Source: AWTP1-9 sp035703165
Lineage (GTDB): Bacteria; Bacteroidota; Bacteroidia; Chitinophagales; Chitinophagaceae
Assembly: GCA_035703165.1 (NCBI GenBank)
Contig: DASSYR010000029.1
Span: 74,164 to 138,163 of the forward strand
Direction: 5' to 3'
DNA length: 64,000 bases
Below the pieces are notes generated by a model, which was not told the origin of the DNA, ran no database searches, and worked only from the letters and a program-made list of their open reading frames with translations. The position numbers and the translations under genes are program-made. Below, one piece after another: positions 17,027-26,249 of the stretch (within the stretch, counting starts at the first letter, position 1; the number at the start of each line of letters is the position of its first letter).

Positions 17027-17434
17027 ATGAAAAAATATTTACTTATAACGTTATTTCTTTTATCTGGATTACCTTGGGTGAGGGCACAAGAGAACCCGGA
17101 AGAAAATACAAAAATCGAAGCATTGAAAATAGCTTTCATCAGCAAAAAGCTGGAATTGAGCCCCGAAGAAGCTCAGAAGTTTTGGCCCGTTTATAATCAA
17201 TACTTTAAGGAAATAAGACAGCTTTTAAAAGACAGGAAGGGAGAGGTTGACATTATTGAAGAAGAGCAGAAAATCATAGATGTTCGCAAAAAATACCGGG
17301 ATGAATTTACCAAAGTAATTGGTCAGCCCCGAATGAATAAACTTTTTACTGCAGAGAGGGATTTTAGAAGAATTTTAATAAACCGTATTAAAAATCACCC
17401 TCAGCAAAGGCCGGGCTTACCTAGGAGAGGCTAA
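17027..17434 (+). CDS. Spy/CpxP-like periplasmic protein
   Basis: The 135-residue protein has a signal peptide (about 1-21, ending WVRAQ) and an all-helical, highly charged body. It contains 'LSPEEAQKFWPVYNQY', the motif typical of small Bacteroidota proteins encoded after ECF sigma/anti-sigma pairs that resemble Spy, CpxP or the zinc-resistance sensor fold. The basic tail 'PQQRPGLPRRG' is unusual. A TTG at 17015 would add four residues; the ATG at 17027 begins the signal peptide directly. It is probably the envelope-side sensor or chaperone of the module. Confidence 0.72.
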   Translation: MKKYLLITLFLLSGLPWVRAQENPEENTKIEALKIAFISKKLELSPEEAQKFWPVYNQYFKEIRQLLKDRKGEVDIIEEEQKIIDVRKKYRDEFTKVIGQPRMNKLFTAERDFRRILINRIKNHPQQRPGLPRRG

Positions 17435-17449
17435 AAAAGGTGTGAAATT

Positions 17450-17483
17450 TTTGGAAAAGCGAAAAAGGTTTCATTAGCTTTGC
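17450..17483 (+). promoter_or_regulatory. strong Bacteroidota-type promoter reading into a gene-free stretch
   Basis: TTTG at 17450-17453 is separated by 21 bases from a perfect TAGCTTTGC at 17475-17483, matching the Bacteroidota sigma-A pattern (TTTG, about 20 bases, TAnnTTTG). It points to the right, where no plus-strand gene follows before the convergent MBL-fold gene. It may drive a small RNA. Confidence 0.6.
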
Positions 17484-17487
17484 ACCA

Positions 17488-17545
17488 TAGGTGTTTTTCA
17501 TAGGTTAGCAACGGCCGACTCTTTTCAGGGTTGGCCTACTTATTT
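17488..17545 (+). ncRNA. candidate small RNA or orphan leader
   Basis: Transcription from the promoter at 17475-17483 should begin near 17488. The predicted RNA contains a seven-pair hairpin, ggccgac (17513-17519) with gttggcc (17530-17536), with two G-U wobbles. A GGAGGTG ribosome-binding-like string follows at 17549-17555. A 31-codon frame begins at the ATG at 17547 but runs antisense into the end of the MBL gene, so it is probably not a gene. The 3' end is not defined and I recognise no Rfam family. Confidence 0.25.
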
Positions 17546-17561
17546 AATGGAGGTGTATGCT

Positions 17562-18305
17562 TTAAAAGCTGAAAATGGGGGTTTTAATATCGTGATAAAA
17601 CAAAAAGGTCCAGCCTTCACTTTTTCCCTGTTGCCACCATAATTGTCGTAATTCCATACTTTTTTTCCCATCAAAATCGTACTTGGCAACAAATTTTGTT
17701 TTCATTTGAATGAATTGAGGTGCCACATCACCTCCAAAAAAAGCTTTTGTATTTCCTTCCTCAATCCAAAACACTTGATGAAAAGGGCTATGAGCTCCCG
17801 TTAATTCATACCGGATATAATTATCAATAAGCCCATTATTATTAATCAAAACAACATTGTCTGAGTTTTTTAGTATAACAAATTCATCGGTTGAAAAAGA
17901 AGGGCTCCCTTTTTCTAAGCCAAAAGCAAGCTCTTTTTCATTTATATAATAAGTAGCATTTGGAAAACTAAACACACGTTGTCCTGTTATTTTATCTACT
18001 CTACTAATTCCGCCGGCGTGGTCTTTATGCAGATGAGATAATAATACTTTGGTTACTTCCATGGGGTTAATACCTTCTTTTACCAAATTGTTGTGTATTT
18101 GTAAGGTATTGTCAGTATAGGAAAACCCCAAACCGGTATCAATAACAATAATGTCTTTTGAGCTGATAATGGCAAAGGGTTGAATTTCTACTAACAGAGA
18201 GCCTTTTGTTCTTTGCTGTAAATCATCAGTATCTTTATTAAAAGGAACAAATTGTTTTGATTTATCAACTGTAAATGCTCCTTCGGAAAGGGGAATAATT
18301 TTCAT
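17562..18305 (-). CDS. MBL-fold metallo-hydrolase
   Basis: The 247-residue protein has the zinc motif 'LSHLHKDHAGG' (HxHxDH) preceded by the usual 'DIIVIDTGLGFS'. Later ligands are the His in 'TGAHSPFHQVFW', the Asp in 'AFFGGDVAPQ' and the His in 'LFYHDIKTPIF'. No signal peptide is present. It resembles N-acyl-homoserine lactonase or quorum-quenching type hydrolases only in general fold, so the substrate is unknown. It is the last gene of the minus-strand run that begins at mreB, 17 bases after a YCII-like gene. Confidence 0.82.
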   Translation of the reverse strand: MKIIPLSEGAFTVDKSKQFVPFNKDTDDLQQRTKGSLLVEIQPFAIISSKDIIVIDTGLGFSYTDNTLQIHNNLVKEGINPMEVTKVLLSHLHKDHAGGISRVDKITGQRVFSFPNATYYINEKELAFGLEKGSPSFSTDEFVILKNSDNVVLINNNGLIDNYIRYELTGAHSPFHQVFWIEEGNTKAFFGGDVAPQFIQMKTKFVAKYDFDGKKSMELRQLWWQQGKSEGWTFLFYHDIKTPIFSF

Positions 18306-18322
18306 TGGAATACTTAATGCTT

Positions 18323-18616
18323 TTAATTCATCATCAGCCTGGGTACCCCTATCATGGAATCGAAAATGAAAAGTTCTTCAATTTCATAAGTTATCATATC
18401 GTGTATAGGAAAGTTTTCGATAAAATCTTTTACAGAATCTTCCGTTTGGGCATTAAATACCACCCAGCCCTTACTTCTTTCTGCATTTACACCATAGGTA
18501 AGAATTACATCATCATCCATTAACTTGTTGATATACTTGCGGTGTTCGGGCAAAATCTTCCAAAACGAAAGATCGAGTACTTCAGGTAAATAGAATGTTA
18601 CAATAAATTTCTTCAT
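18323..18616 (-). CDS. YCII-like small protein
   Basis: The 97-residue protein has a ferredoxin-like pattern: 'KKFIVTFYLP' strand, 'PEHRKYINKLMDDDVILTYG' helix and strand, 'GWVVFNAQTEDSVKDFIENFPI' strand and helix. It resembles YCII or muconolactone-isomerase-like proteins. The 'PEHRKYI' and 'DDD' stretches correspond to the conserved YCII region. A GTG one codon upstream is possible; the ATG is chosen. The catalytic role is unknown. It lies between rodA (55 bases upstream) and the MBL-fold gene. Confidence 0.6.
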   Translation of the reverse strand: MKKFIVTFYLPEVLDLSFWKILPEHRKYINKLMDDDVILTYGVNAERSKGWVVFNAQTEDSVKDFIENFPIHDMITYEIEELFIFDSMIGVPRLMMN

Positions 18617-18671
18617 CACTTAACTCCTTTTCGGAATAAAGATAGAAAAATCATATTAAATGAAACCACCT

Positions 18672-20018
18672 TTAACGAAGCACCATTTGCCTGTCAGCAT
18701 CAAGCCTTAATAAAATAAAGATTAAAGTAGTGAAAGTCAGCAGAGAAGAGCCTCCATAACTTAATAAAGGGAGAGGAATGCCTATTACGGGTGCTAATCC
18801 TACAGTCATACAAATATTAATCATTACATGAAAGAAAATAATACTGGCAACGCTATAAGCATAAACCCTGGAAAAAGTGCTTCGCTGTCGTTCGGCTATT
18901 TTTACAATACGCATCAGCAAAAGAAAATACAATCCGATTAATAAAGTGCTTCCCCAAAAACCAAAGCTTTCGGCCCAAGCGGTAAAAATGAAATCGGTAT
19001 GTTGTGCGGGAACAAAATCCCCCTGCGTTTGCAAGCCTTTTAAAAATCCCTTGCCCATAAAACCGCCGGACCCTATTGCAATTTTTGATTGCTTAACGTT
19101 ATAATCCCCCTTGTCTTTTTGCTTTCCTTTTTCTTTTTCCTGCAACTCCTTTAGTTCAATAGCATTTTTGGGGATAAAGTCTTTTCCAATCGCAGTGTAA
19201 ATGCGTTTTACCTGATAGGGCTTCATTACGGAATCAAATACATAGGGAACAGCAAAACGCTGTATGGCCACGGCAACTGCCCAAATACCAATTACTGTAA
19301 TTGTTAGGGAACGATACCGTTTATAGCGGGTTCGCAATAAATAAATTATTACAATTGCAATTGCTGAAAGTATAATTGCCAGCATGTTTTTTTCAACCAG
19401 CAAAGTAGATATCACCAATATTATCAGCGAAAAGCCAAGTACGAGATACCAGGAGGGCAAACCTTCTCTGTACATGGCAATAAAAAAAGCAAAATATACG
19501 AGAGCAAGACCTGTTTCGTTTTGCAAAATGGAAATAAATGCAGGAGCCAGGGTAATGGCAAATGCGATAAATTGAAACCGGGTTTTAGTAAAATCTGTTT
19601 CCGATCGGCTTAAGTATTTAGCAAGTGCCAACGCAGTAAAAATTTTACAAAGTTCGGCCGGTTGCAGATTAAAATTGTGACCCAGGCTAATCCACGAACG
19701 AGACCCACTTATGTTTTTGCCAATAACAAAAGTAAAGAGCATTAGCAGAATACCTATCAGGTACATAATGTTAGAAGTGGCTGTAAAAAACTTGCTATCC
19801 GTTAATAAAATAAAGATGCCAACAAATGCACAAAAGCCAGCAAATAAGAGCTGCTTGGAGTAATTTTTTTTAAGACCCAGTATGGCTTTCATTACATTCT
19901 CATTAGGACGGTATTCAACACTAAAAATAGCAATCCAGCCAATAACCAGTAATAGAATGTACAACCATATTAATGTTGTATCAAACCCCCTTGGTATTCC
20001 GGTTTTTTTTACGTTCAC
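18672..20018 (-). CDS. rodA: rod shape-determining SEDS glycosyltransferase RodA
   Basis: The 448-residue membrane protein belongs to the SEDS family (FtsW/RodA/SpoVE), which polymerises lipid II into peptidoglycan in the elongasome. Family segments are 'GSRSWISLGHNFNLQPAELCKI', 'GSGGFMGKGFLKGLQTQGDFVPAQHTDFIFTAWAESFGFWG' and the C-terminal 'IGIPLPLLSYGGSSLL'. A Lys/Glu-rich stretch ('ELKELQEKEKGKQKDKGDYN') in the loop before 'GSGG' is longer than in Escherichia coli. It follows mrdA by one base and both act together as the elongation polymerase/transpeptidase pair. Confidence 0.95.
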   Translation of the reverse strand: MNVKKTGIPRGFDTTLIWLYILLLVIGWIAIFSVEYRPNENVMKAILGLKKNYSKQLLFAGFCAFVGIFILLTDSKFFTATSNIMYLIGILLMLFTFVIGKNISGSRSWISLGHNFNLQPAELCKIFTALALAKYLSRSETDFTKTRFQFIAFAITLAPAFISILQNETGLALVYFAFFIAMYREGLPSWYLVLGFSLIILVISTLLVEKNMLAIILSAIAIVIIYLLRTRYKRYRSLTITVIGIWAVAVAIQRFAVPYVFDSVMKPYQVKRIYTAIGKDFIPKNAIELKELQEKEKGKQKDKGDYNVKQSKIAIGSGGFMGKGFLKGLQTQGDFVPAQHTDFIFTAWAESFGFWGSTLLIGLYFLLLMRIVKIAERQRSTFSRVYAYSVASIIFFHVMINICMTVGLAPVIGIPLPLLSYGGSSLLTFTTLIFILLRLDADRQMVLR

Positions 20019-20019
20019 G

Positions 20020-22062
20020 TTAGTTATTAGTTGAATCTTTAATTAGTTCAGTTTTCTTTTTATTGTTTGGCAGCAAAACTTCCGGTTTTGTTTTTTGAGA
20101 AGGCTTGCTGCGGTTTTTATTGTTTTGTGTTTCTTTATTTTCTTTTACTTCCAGTTCGCTGTCTATTCCTAAAGAATCCTGATTAATCATTTCTTTATAA
20201 ATGCGGGGAGGAATTAAATTTAGATTTTCAACTCTTTCCTTCAATGCCTTCCTTTCCGGTCCTTCAATAGAATCTTTTAGATATTGTTCAATCATTAAGC
20301 TGGCAATAGGTGCAGCAGAACTGGCTCCAAATCCGGCATTTTCACACATAACTGCTATGGCAATTTTAGGATTTTCTCTGGGGGCAAACGCTGCAAAAAA
20401 AGCATGATCTTTTTGTTTTACTCCTTTGTATGAATTTTCTACCGTACCTGTTTTACCACAAACGATAATACCGGGAACTTTGGAAGCTGCAGCAGTTCCG
20501 GATTCCATTACTTGTTGCATACCATCATGCACAACCTCGTAAACCTCATCTGGAATTTTTACTGCATATTGCTTTTGCCTGTAAGGATCCAGCAAACCAA
20601 ACGCGTCGCCCCCTTGTATTGAGTCAATAATATGCGGGGTATAATAAAAACCTTTATTGGCAATAATAGCTATGGCATTGGCTAGCTGTATTAAAGTGGC
20701 ATTTACTTCGCCCTGACCAATAGCAAGCGAAACTATAGTACAGGAGTTCCATCCGTTTTTGCCAAAAATTTTTGGATCGTTGTAATAATTAGCGGTTGGT
20801 ATTAAACCTCTTTTCTCATACGGAATATCCACGCCCAATCTCCTTCCCATACCAAATGAGTTCATATATTTTGCCCAGTTATTCATAGCACTGTCAATAG
20901 TGGGAAACTGGTTGTTATCAATTGTTCTGCGGAAAACGGTGGCAAAATAAGCATTGCAGGAGTGGGAAATAGCTTCCCGCAAACTAAACGTACCTACTGC
21001 GTGACAGCCCATTTTTCTTCCACAGCCATAATAGCCACCCGAACAGGTAACCGTGGTGCCGGGAGATATTACACCTTCGTGAAGGCCAATAAGACCTACT
21101 AAAGTTTTAAACGTTGATCCGGGAGAATAATAAGCATTTACTGCACGATTAAGCAATGGTAATGCGGGATCCCGATACAGTTCGTTGAAATGATTTCGTC
21201 TTTCAGATCCGGTTAGTAAATTAGGATTATAAGTTGGGGCGCTTACCATTGCTAAAATACCTCCTGTTTTCGGGTCAATGGCCACAATAGCGCCAACTTT
21301 ATTAGCCATCAGTTTTTCACCTAGTTCTTGTAAGGAGATATCAATAGCAGAATATAAATGTTTTCCCGCAATAGCAGCGGTATCAAACGCTCCGTTTTCG
21401 TAAGGACCTTTTGGACGGTTGAGGTTATCCTTTAAAATGTACTGAACACCTCGTTCTCCCATTAACACTTTTTCATAAGTTCGTTCCAAACCCGTCATTC
21501 CTGTGTAATCGCCTAACTGATATCCATCTTCGGCATGACTTTTTAAGAAAGCTGAATCCACTTCGCCTAAATAACCTAAAATATTAGCAGCGGCAGCATA
21601 AGGGTAAAGTCGTACTTGTCTTTCCTGCAGGAAAAATCCCGGTTGAAACTTATAAAGGTTTTCACTGATTTTGGCATATTTATCAGGAGGCAGCAAAGGT
21701 GAAAAAACAGAGGGGCGGTTGCGTGTGTTTTTAATGATGGCCGTAATTATTCTTTCTTTAAACTCAATAGTGTCAATACCCAAAATGCGGCAGAGAGAAA
21801 AAGTATCGGCCCCTTTTACCAGCGATGGAGTTACCATTAAATCGTACATGGTAGTATTATCAAGAATAGCTTTCCCCTTTCTATCGAAAATAATACCACG
21901 GCTTGGGTGAATAATTTTGCGAAGGATAGCATTTTCTTGTGCCAGCTGGCGATATTTTCCGGAAAAAATTTGTAAGTGTACCAGCCGTATTAATATAATT
22001 ATAAAGGCTATTGAAAAAATTAGCCGGATAACGTTTTTTCGAGATTGATTAAACACGGACAT
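20020..22062 (-). CDS. mrdA: penicillin-binding protein 2 (peptidoglycan transpeptidase)
   Basis: This class B PBP has about 680 residues. A single N-terminal membrane anchor ('LIFSIAFIIILIRLVHLQIF') precedes a dimerisation domain beginning 'GIIFDRKGKAILDNTTMYDL'. The transpeptidase domain has SxxK ('SPGSTFKTLVG'), SxN ('SHSCNAYF') and KTG ('CGKTGTVEN'). It cross-links peptidoglycan in the periplasm during elongation. The C-terminal tail of about 50 residues is Lys/Asn-rich. An upstream in-frame start at 22122 would add 20 residues; 22062 is preferred because it begins just before the anchor. It sits between mreD and rodA. Confidence 0.95.
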   Translation of the reverse strand: MSVFNQSRKNVIRLIFSIAFIIILIRLVHLQIFSGKYRQLAQENAILRKIIHPSRGIIFDRKGKAILDNTTMYDLMVTPSLVKGADTFSLCRILGIDTIEFKERIITAIIKNTRNRPSVFSPLLPPDKYAKISENLYKFQPGFFLQERQVRLYPYAAAANILGYLGEVDSAFLKSHAEDGYQLGDYTGMTGLERTYEKVLMGERGVQYILKDNLNRPKGPYENGAFDTAAIAGKHLYSAIDISLQELGEKLMANKVGAIVAIDPKTGGILAMVSAPTYNPNLLTGSERRNHFNELYRDPALPLLNRAVNAYYSPGSTFKTLVGLIGLHEGVISPGTTVTCSGGYYGCGRKMGCHAVGTFSLREAISHSCNAYFATVFRRTIDNNQFPTIDSAMNNWAKYMNSFGMGRRLGVDIPYEKRGLIPTANYYNDPKIFGKNGWNSCTIVSLAIGQGEVNATLIQLANAIAIIANKGFYYTPHIIDSIQGGDAFGLLDPYRQKQYAVKIPDEVYEVVHDGMQQVMESGTAAASKVPGIIVCGKTGTVENSYKGVKQKDHAFFAAFAPRENPKIAIAVMCENAGFGASSAAPIASLMIEQYLKDSIEGPERKALKERVENLNLIPPRIYKEMINQDSLGIDSELEVKENKETQNNKNRSKPSQKTKPEVLLPNNKKKTELIKDSTNN

Positions 22063-22140
22063 TGGTAAAGGGGTGGGAGTTTTTGTAAGTTCAAAGTTAA
22101 TTAGTGTTTTTTCATTTACCAATCAAATATTGGTTAAATA

Positions 22141-22671
22141 TCAGGTATTTGTTATAAACTTTTGTTTACGGCTAAATAGCATTTCTACAATAATTATTAA
22201 CAATAAACTTACCAGGGAGGATGTTAATGTTTTGACTAATAAGTACCAAACATTGCTGAATTGCCATGCTTCCAATATAAATAAAGACCCATGGTGAATG
22301 AAAGTGAGTAGTATAACATAGGTAGCATAGGGGGCCGGCCCTAAACTTTTGACAGAGGGCTCCCTATAATTCATTTCACCACCTTTTTGCGGAATAAGAA
22401 TATTTATCAGAAATGGCCGCAAATAAGCAATAAGTACGCAAGGCGCTGCATGTAATCCGGGGGTGTGTGTAAAGGCATCCAGCGTAAAACCTGTTATAAA
22501 TCCAAAAATCATTAATCCAATACGGGAGAAAGAAAAGGGTAGCCACAGAATAAATAAAAAATATAAATAAGGATTAATAGAATAATGCAAAGCTGGTATT
22601 TGATTAAGTACAAGTACCTGAACAAGTATGAATACAAATAAACGGATGATATTTCTTAATAAATCACTCAT
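22141..22671 (-). CDS. mreD: rod shape-determining protein MreD
   Basis: The 176-residue hydrophobic protein has about five membrane segments and the MreD-type order 'LNQIPALHYSINPYLYFLFILWLPF' then 'MIFGFITGFTLDAFTHTPGLHAAPCVLIAYLRPFL'. It connects MreC and the peptidoglycan synthases in the inner membrane. Its start overlaps the end of mreC by eight bases, which implies translational coupling. Assignment rests on the profile and on its place in mreBCD-mrdA-rodA. Confidence 0.88.
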   Translation of the reverse strand: MSDLLRNIIRLFVFILVQVLVLNQIPALHYSINPYLYFLFILWLPFSFSRIGLMIFGFITGFTLDAFTHTPGLHAAPCVLIAYLRPFLINILIPQKGGEMNYREPSVKSLGPAPYATYVILLTFIHHGSLFILEAWQFSNVWYLLVKTLTSSLVSLLLIIIVEMLFSRKQKFITNT

Positions 22672-23518
22672 TTTTATTTTTTACTCTTTCTTCTAATTCT
22701 TTTTGTTCGCTTTTTTGCAAATTGTCAATTACCCATACTGTTTGAAGACTTCTGAAATCTGTAGCTGTTTTTATTTTTAGTAGATAATTATTAGTACTTT
22801 TTTCCAGAATTATTTGTGCTATTGTTCCTGCAAAAAGATTGGGTGGAAATTTATCAGAATACTGACTTGTAACGATGGTATCTCCTTTTTGAAGGGAAAC
22901 ACTTTTTGGAATATCTTTTAAAGTAAGAATATCAGGATCTTTACCATCCCATTCCAGTTTTCCTGTTTCTCCTGTTTTTTTAATTTTAATACTTGTGTTG
23001 CTTTGTAAATGCAACAAGCTCATGACAATACAAAAATTATTACTTACATCCACCACCACACCAACTATGCCATTAGGACCATATACACCCATGTCTTTTT
23101 TAACGCCCTGAGCAGAGCCACGATGTAATGTTATAAAATTATTAGGGAGATTAGTGGAGTTATATACTACTTCAGCTGGTAAAAATATATATTTTCTCAG
23201 GGTGTTTGATGTATCAAAAGAAAGTTGGCTAAGATGGGTTTGAGATGTTGTATCAGGAGATGAAAAATTTTCTTTTAATAAATTAAGGAGGCGACTATTT
23301 TCATTTTTCAATCGTTCATTTTCTTTTTTTAAATAAAAATAATCTTCTAATTTATTATACTGGGTATATACGGAGCCGGATAATTCATTGGCCACATTTA
23401 GAAAAGGACTTTGGTGGAATTTGTTATAACTGATCAGGAAATAAATACACACTACTTCCAGAAAAATAAAGAAGAGAAGATTGGAATACTGACTAATAAA
23501 GTGAAAAATATTTCGCAA
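22664..23518 (-). CDS. mreC: rod shape-determining protein MreC
   Basis: The 284-residue protein has one N-terminal membrane helix at about 11-29, a coiled coil ('KLEDYFYLKKENERLKNENSRLLNLL', about residues 56-81) and a periplasmic beta-rich domain. The latter includes 'GSAQGVKKDMGVYGPNGIVGVVVDVS', the MreC signature. MreC scaffolds the elongasome and activates PBP2. Length and layout are normal. It lies between mreB and mreD. Confidence 0.94.
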   Translation of the reverse strand: MRNIFHFISQYSNLLFFIFLEVVCIYFLISYNKFHQSPFLNVANELSGSVYTQYNKLEDYFYLKKENERLKNENSRLLNLLKENFSSPDTTSQTHLSQLSFDTSNTLRKYIFLPAEVVYNSTNLPNNFITLHRGSAQGVKKDMGVYGPNGIVGVVVDVSNNFCIVMSLLHLQSNTSIKIKKTGETGKLEWDGKDPDILTLKDIPKSVSLQKGDTIVTSQYSDKFPPNLFAGTIAQIILEKSTNNYLLKIKTATDFRSLQTVWVIDNLQKSEQKELEERVKNKNE

Positions 23519-23623
23519 TGGCCAAATTTGAAAGTTAAGGATATGGTATAAAGATTCAGGGCAAAGTGTTTTGTTTAGCCAACATATCGAATTATTAAAT
23601 CATACACGACGCTTATTCATTTT

Positions 23624-24649
23624 TTATCTCATAATAAAAGGATACTTGTCGTAATTTTTTAAGGCTATGCCTGTACCACGAACTACACTTTTTAAAGGGT
23701 CGTCGGCTACATGTACCGGTAGCTTTATTTTTTGACTCAGACGTTTGTCCAATCCTCTTAATAAAGCGCCACCTCCCGTGAGGTATAAACCTCTGCGATA
23801 AATGTCTGACGCTAATTCAGGGGGAGTTTGTTCCAAAGCTTTTAATATAGCTTCTTCAATTTTAAAAATGCTTTTATCCAATGCTTCTGCAACTTCCTGG
23901 TAGCTTACAATAATTTGTTTGGGAATTCCGGTTACCAGGTCACGACCGTTTACCGGAATATCATCAGGTGGATTGTCTAAATCTTTAAGAGCAGCACCAA
24001 CTTGAATTTTAATTTGTTCGGCTGTACGTTCGCCAATTAATAAACTGTGATAACGTCTGAGAGCTTCCATGATATCGGCCGTAAACTCATCACCGGCTAT
24101 GCGAATACTTTGATCGCAAACAATACCTGCCAGTGCAATTACAGTAATACCGGTTGTGCCACCGCCAATATCAATAATCATATTACCAACAGGTTCTTCC
24201 ACATCTACTCCAATACCTAACGCTGCAGCCATGGGCTCGTGTAACAAATATACTTCTTGTGCACCCGCCTGTTCCGCACTGTCGCGAACGGCTCTTTTTT
24301 CTACCTCGGTAATGCTGCTGGGAATACAAATCATCATTCTCCATTTGGGCGGAAATAAAGGCTTTTTTGGGTAAATCATTTTAATCATTTCCCGAATCAT
24401 TATTTCGGCAGCATTAAAATCAGCAATTACACCGTCTCTAAGCGGACGGACGGTACGGATACTCTCGTGTGTTTTTTCATGCATTAACAGCGCTTTTCGA
24501 CCCACTGCTAATACATTTTTGGGATTGTTTCTGTCTAACGCCACAATAGAAGGTTCATTAACTACTACTTCGTCATTATGTATAATAAGGGTATTGGCAG
24601 TTCCAAGATCAATCGCAATTTCCTGTGTAAAAAAGTTAAAAAGACCCAT
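23624..24649 (-). CDS. mreB: actin-like cell-shape protein MreB
   Basis: The 341-residue protein has the actin-fold phosphate loops 'AIDLGTANTLI' and 'NMIIDIGGGTTGITVIALAG', and 'YLTGGGALLRGLD' for adenosine binding. It starts with the amphipathic membrane-binding peptide MGLFNFF. An upstream start at 24697 would add 16 residues and hide this peptide, so 24649 is chosen. MreB filaments guide cell-wall synthesis along the cell. It is the first gene of the mreBCD-mrdA-rodA operon, with a candidate promoter 25 bases upstream. Confidence 0.97.
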   Translation of the reverse strand: MGLFNFFTQEIAIDLGTANTLIIHNDEVVVNEPSIVALDRNNPKNVLAVGRKALLMHEKTHESIRTVRPLRDGVIADFNAAEIMIREMIKMIYPKKPLFPPKWRMMICIPSSITEVEKRAVRDSAEQAGAQEVYLLHEPMAAALGIGVDVEEPVGNMIIDIGGGTTGITVIALAGIVCDQSIRIAGDEFTADIMEALRRYHSLLIGERTAEQIKIQVGAALKDLDNPPDDIPVNGRDLVTGIPKQIIVSYQEVAEALDKSIFKIEEAILKALEQTPPELASDIYRRGLYLTGGGALLRGLDKRLSQKIKLPVHVADDPLKSVVRGTGIALKNYDKYPFIMR

Positions 24650-24673
24650 GTTGGTATATTGAAAATTTTGTGA

Positions 24674-24705
24674 GCAAAGTTGGAGGAAATTACTCAAAAA
24701 AACAA
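24674..24705 (-). promoter_or_regulatory. candidate promoter of the mreB operon
   Basis: On the minus strand TTG (24705-24703) is followed by 20 bases and then CAACTTTGC (24682-24674), one base from the TAnnTTTGC consensus. The spacing fits Bacteroidota promoters and leaves a short leader before mreB. Confidence 0.45.
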
Positions 24706-24971
24706 TGCCAAAATGCTGAATTGTGGGGAATTTTGGAAAATAAGTTGAAGAGTAATTGACGAGAGAATTTTAATGGAAGTTACACCTTAACTTGTCTTTT
24801 GCGTATATGCACCCCTTGATTATAAAGAAAAGCGTTACTTCTCTAAACCAAACTGCAAAAAGTAGTTGCTTGCTTTTTGGGCAGTAATTGTACTGATATA
24901 GTGAAATCTTAGCGGCTATTACAGTATTTTTTGTGGTTTTTACGGGGTATTTTGTTTTTAAGTTAAAGGAT
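24706..24971. other. intergenic stretch between mreB promoter and purD end
   Basis: With the mreB leader this makes a gene-free stretch of 322 bases. A minus-strand frame at 24770-25018 covers most of it but overlaps the end of purD and encodes a peptide rich in Lys, Tyr and Cys with no recognisable domain, so I do not call it. No clear terminator hairpin or RNA gene was seen. Confidence 0.5.
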
Positions 24972-26249
24972 TTACATAAACTCATATCCAATATCTCTTC
25001 TGTAATACATGCCCTCATATTTTATCTGTTCCAATACTTTTGATGATTTGTTTACGCAATCTTCTACGGAACTTCCATAAGAGGTTATAGCCAGCACTCT
25101 TCCTCCATTAGTAATAACCTGGCCGTTGCTTGTATTTGTTCCTGCGTGAAAAATAATAGTGTCATTATCCACCGTATCGGGAAAGGTAATGGGTTTCCCT
25201 TTTTCGTAACTACCGGGATAACCATTGCTTACGGCTACTATAGTTACGGTATTACGAACATCGCTTTCAATTTTTGCCTCATTCAGCTTTTGTTGCGAAG
25301 TTTTAATAAATAAATCAACCAAATCGTTTTTTAACCTGGGCATTACTACTTCGGTTTCCGGATCGCCCATGCGGCAGTTGTATTCTATCACATAAGGCTC
25401 ATTTTCTACTTTTATAAGCCCGATAAATATGAATCCTTTGTATTCGATACCCTCTTTTTTAATTCCTTCAATAGTAGGCTCAATAATTTTTTGCTTTACT
25501 TTTTGCATAAATGCTTCATCAGCAAAAGGCACAGGGCTTACGGCCCCCATTCCACCGGTATTTAGGCCGGTATCGCCTTCCCCGATTCGTTTGTAATCTT
25601 TTGCTTCGGGTAAAATAACGTAATTAATGCCATCAGTCAATACAAATACACTTAATTCAATACCCGATAAAAATTGTTCTATCACCACTTTTTTACTGGC
25701 ATCGCCAAACTTTTGTTGTTGTACCATAAGCTCAAATTCGGCAATAGCCTCGATAGGGTGTTGGCAGATAATAACCCCCTTTCCTGCCGCCAGCCCATCG
25801 GCCTTCAGCACTACCGGCATTTCATGTTGCTTAATATATCCTACGCCTTCAGCAAAGTTTTCGGAAGTAAATTCTTTATAAAATGCCGTGGGGATATCAT
25901 ATTTTTTCATAAATGCTTTAGCAAATGCCTTGCTCCCTTCCAGTAATGCGCCTTGTTTGGAAGGGCCGATAACCATTATATGATTTAAGTTTTTGTCGTT
26001 CTTAAAATAATCATACACACCTTTAACTAGCGGGTCTTCAGGTCCTACAACAACCATTTCAATTTTTTCCCGTGTACAAATGGTTTTTAATGCTTCAAAA
26101 TCATCAGAAGCAATTTCAATGTTGATGCCGCATTGTGCGGTGCCGGCATTACCGGGTGCAATAAATAAACGAGTGCAAAGAGGGCTTTGAGAAAGTTTTA
26201 ATGCTAAGGCATGTTCCCTGCCACCTTGCCCAAGTAAAAGTATGTTCAT
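24972..26249 (-). CDS. purD: phosphoribosylamine--glycine ligase
   Basis: The 425-residue ATP-grasp enzyme makes glycinamide ribonucleotide from phosphoribosylamine, glycine and ATP in purine synthesis. It starts 'MNILLLGQGGREHALALKL' (N-domain), then 'GPEDPLVKGVYDYF' and the ATP-grasp core 'VLKADGLAAGKGVIIC'. The signature 'YNCRMGDPETEVV' follows. Length is normal. No other purine gene is adjacent, so it appears to be a single-gene unit. Confidence 0.97.
   Translation of the reverse strand: MNILLLGQGGREHALALKLSQSPLCTRLFIAPGNAGTAQCGINIEIASDDFEALKTICTREKIEMVVVGPEDPLVKGVYDYFKNDKNLNHIMVIGPSKQGALLEGSKAFAKAFMKKYDIPTAFYKEFTSENFAEGVGYIKQHEMPVVLKADGLAAGKGVIICQHPIEAIAEFELMVQQQKFGDASKKVVIEQFLSGIELSVFVLTDGINYVILPEAKDYKRIGEGDTGLNTGGMGAVSPVPFADEAFMQKVKQKIIEPTIEGIKKEGIEYKGFIFIGLIKVENEPYVIEYNCRMGDPETEVVMPRLKNDLVDLFIKTSQQKLNEAKIESDVRNTVTIVAVSNGYPGSYEKGKPITFPDTVDNDTIIFHAGTNTSNGQVITNGGRVLAITSYGSSVEDCVNKSSKVLEQIKYEGMYYRRDIGYEFM

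Noticed and set aside
17547..17642. 31-codon plus-strand frame after a GGAGG string
   Set aside because: Most of it is antisense to the end of the MBL-fold gene and it encodes nothing recognisable; kept only as part of the small-RNA candidate.
24770..25018. Minus-strand frame of 82 codons between mreB and purD
   Set aside because: It overlaps the end of purD, has no recognisable domain, and its composition looks like translated AT-rich spacer.
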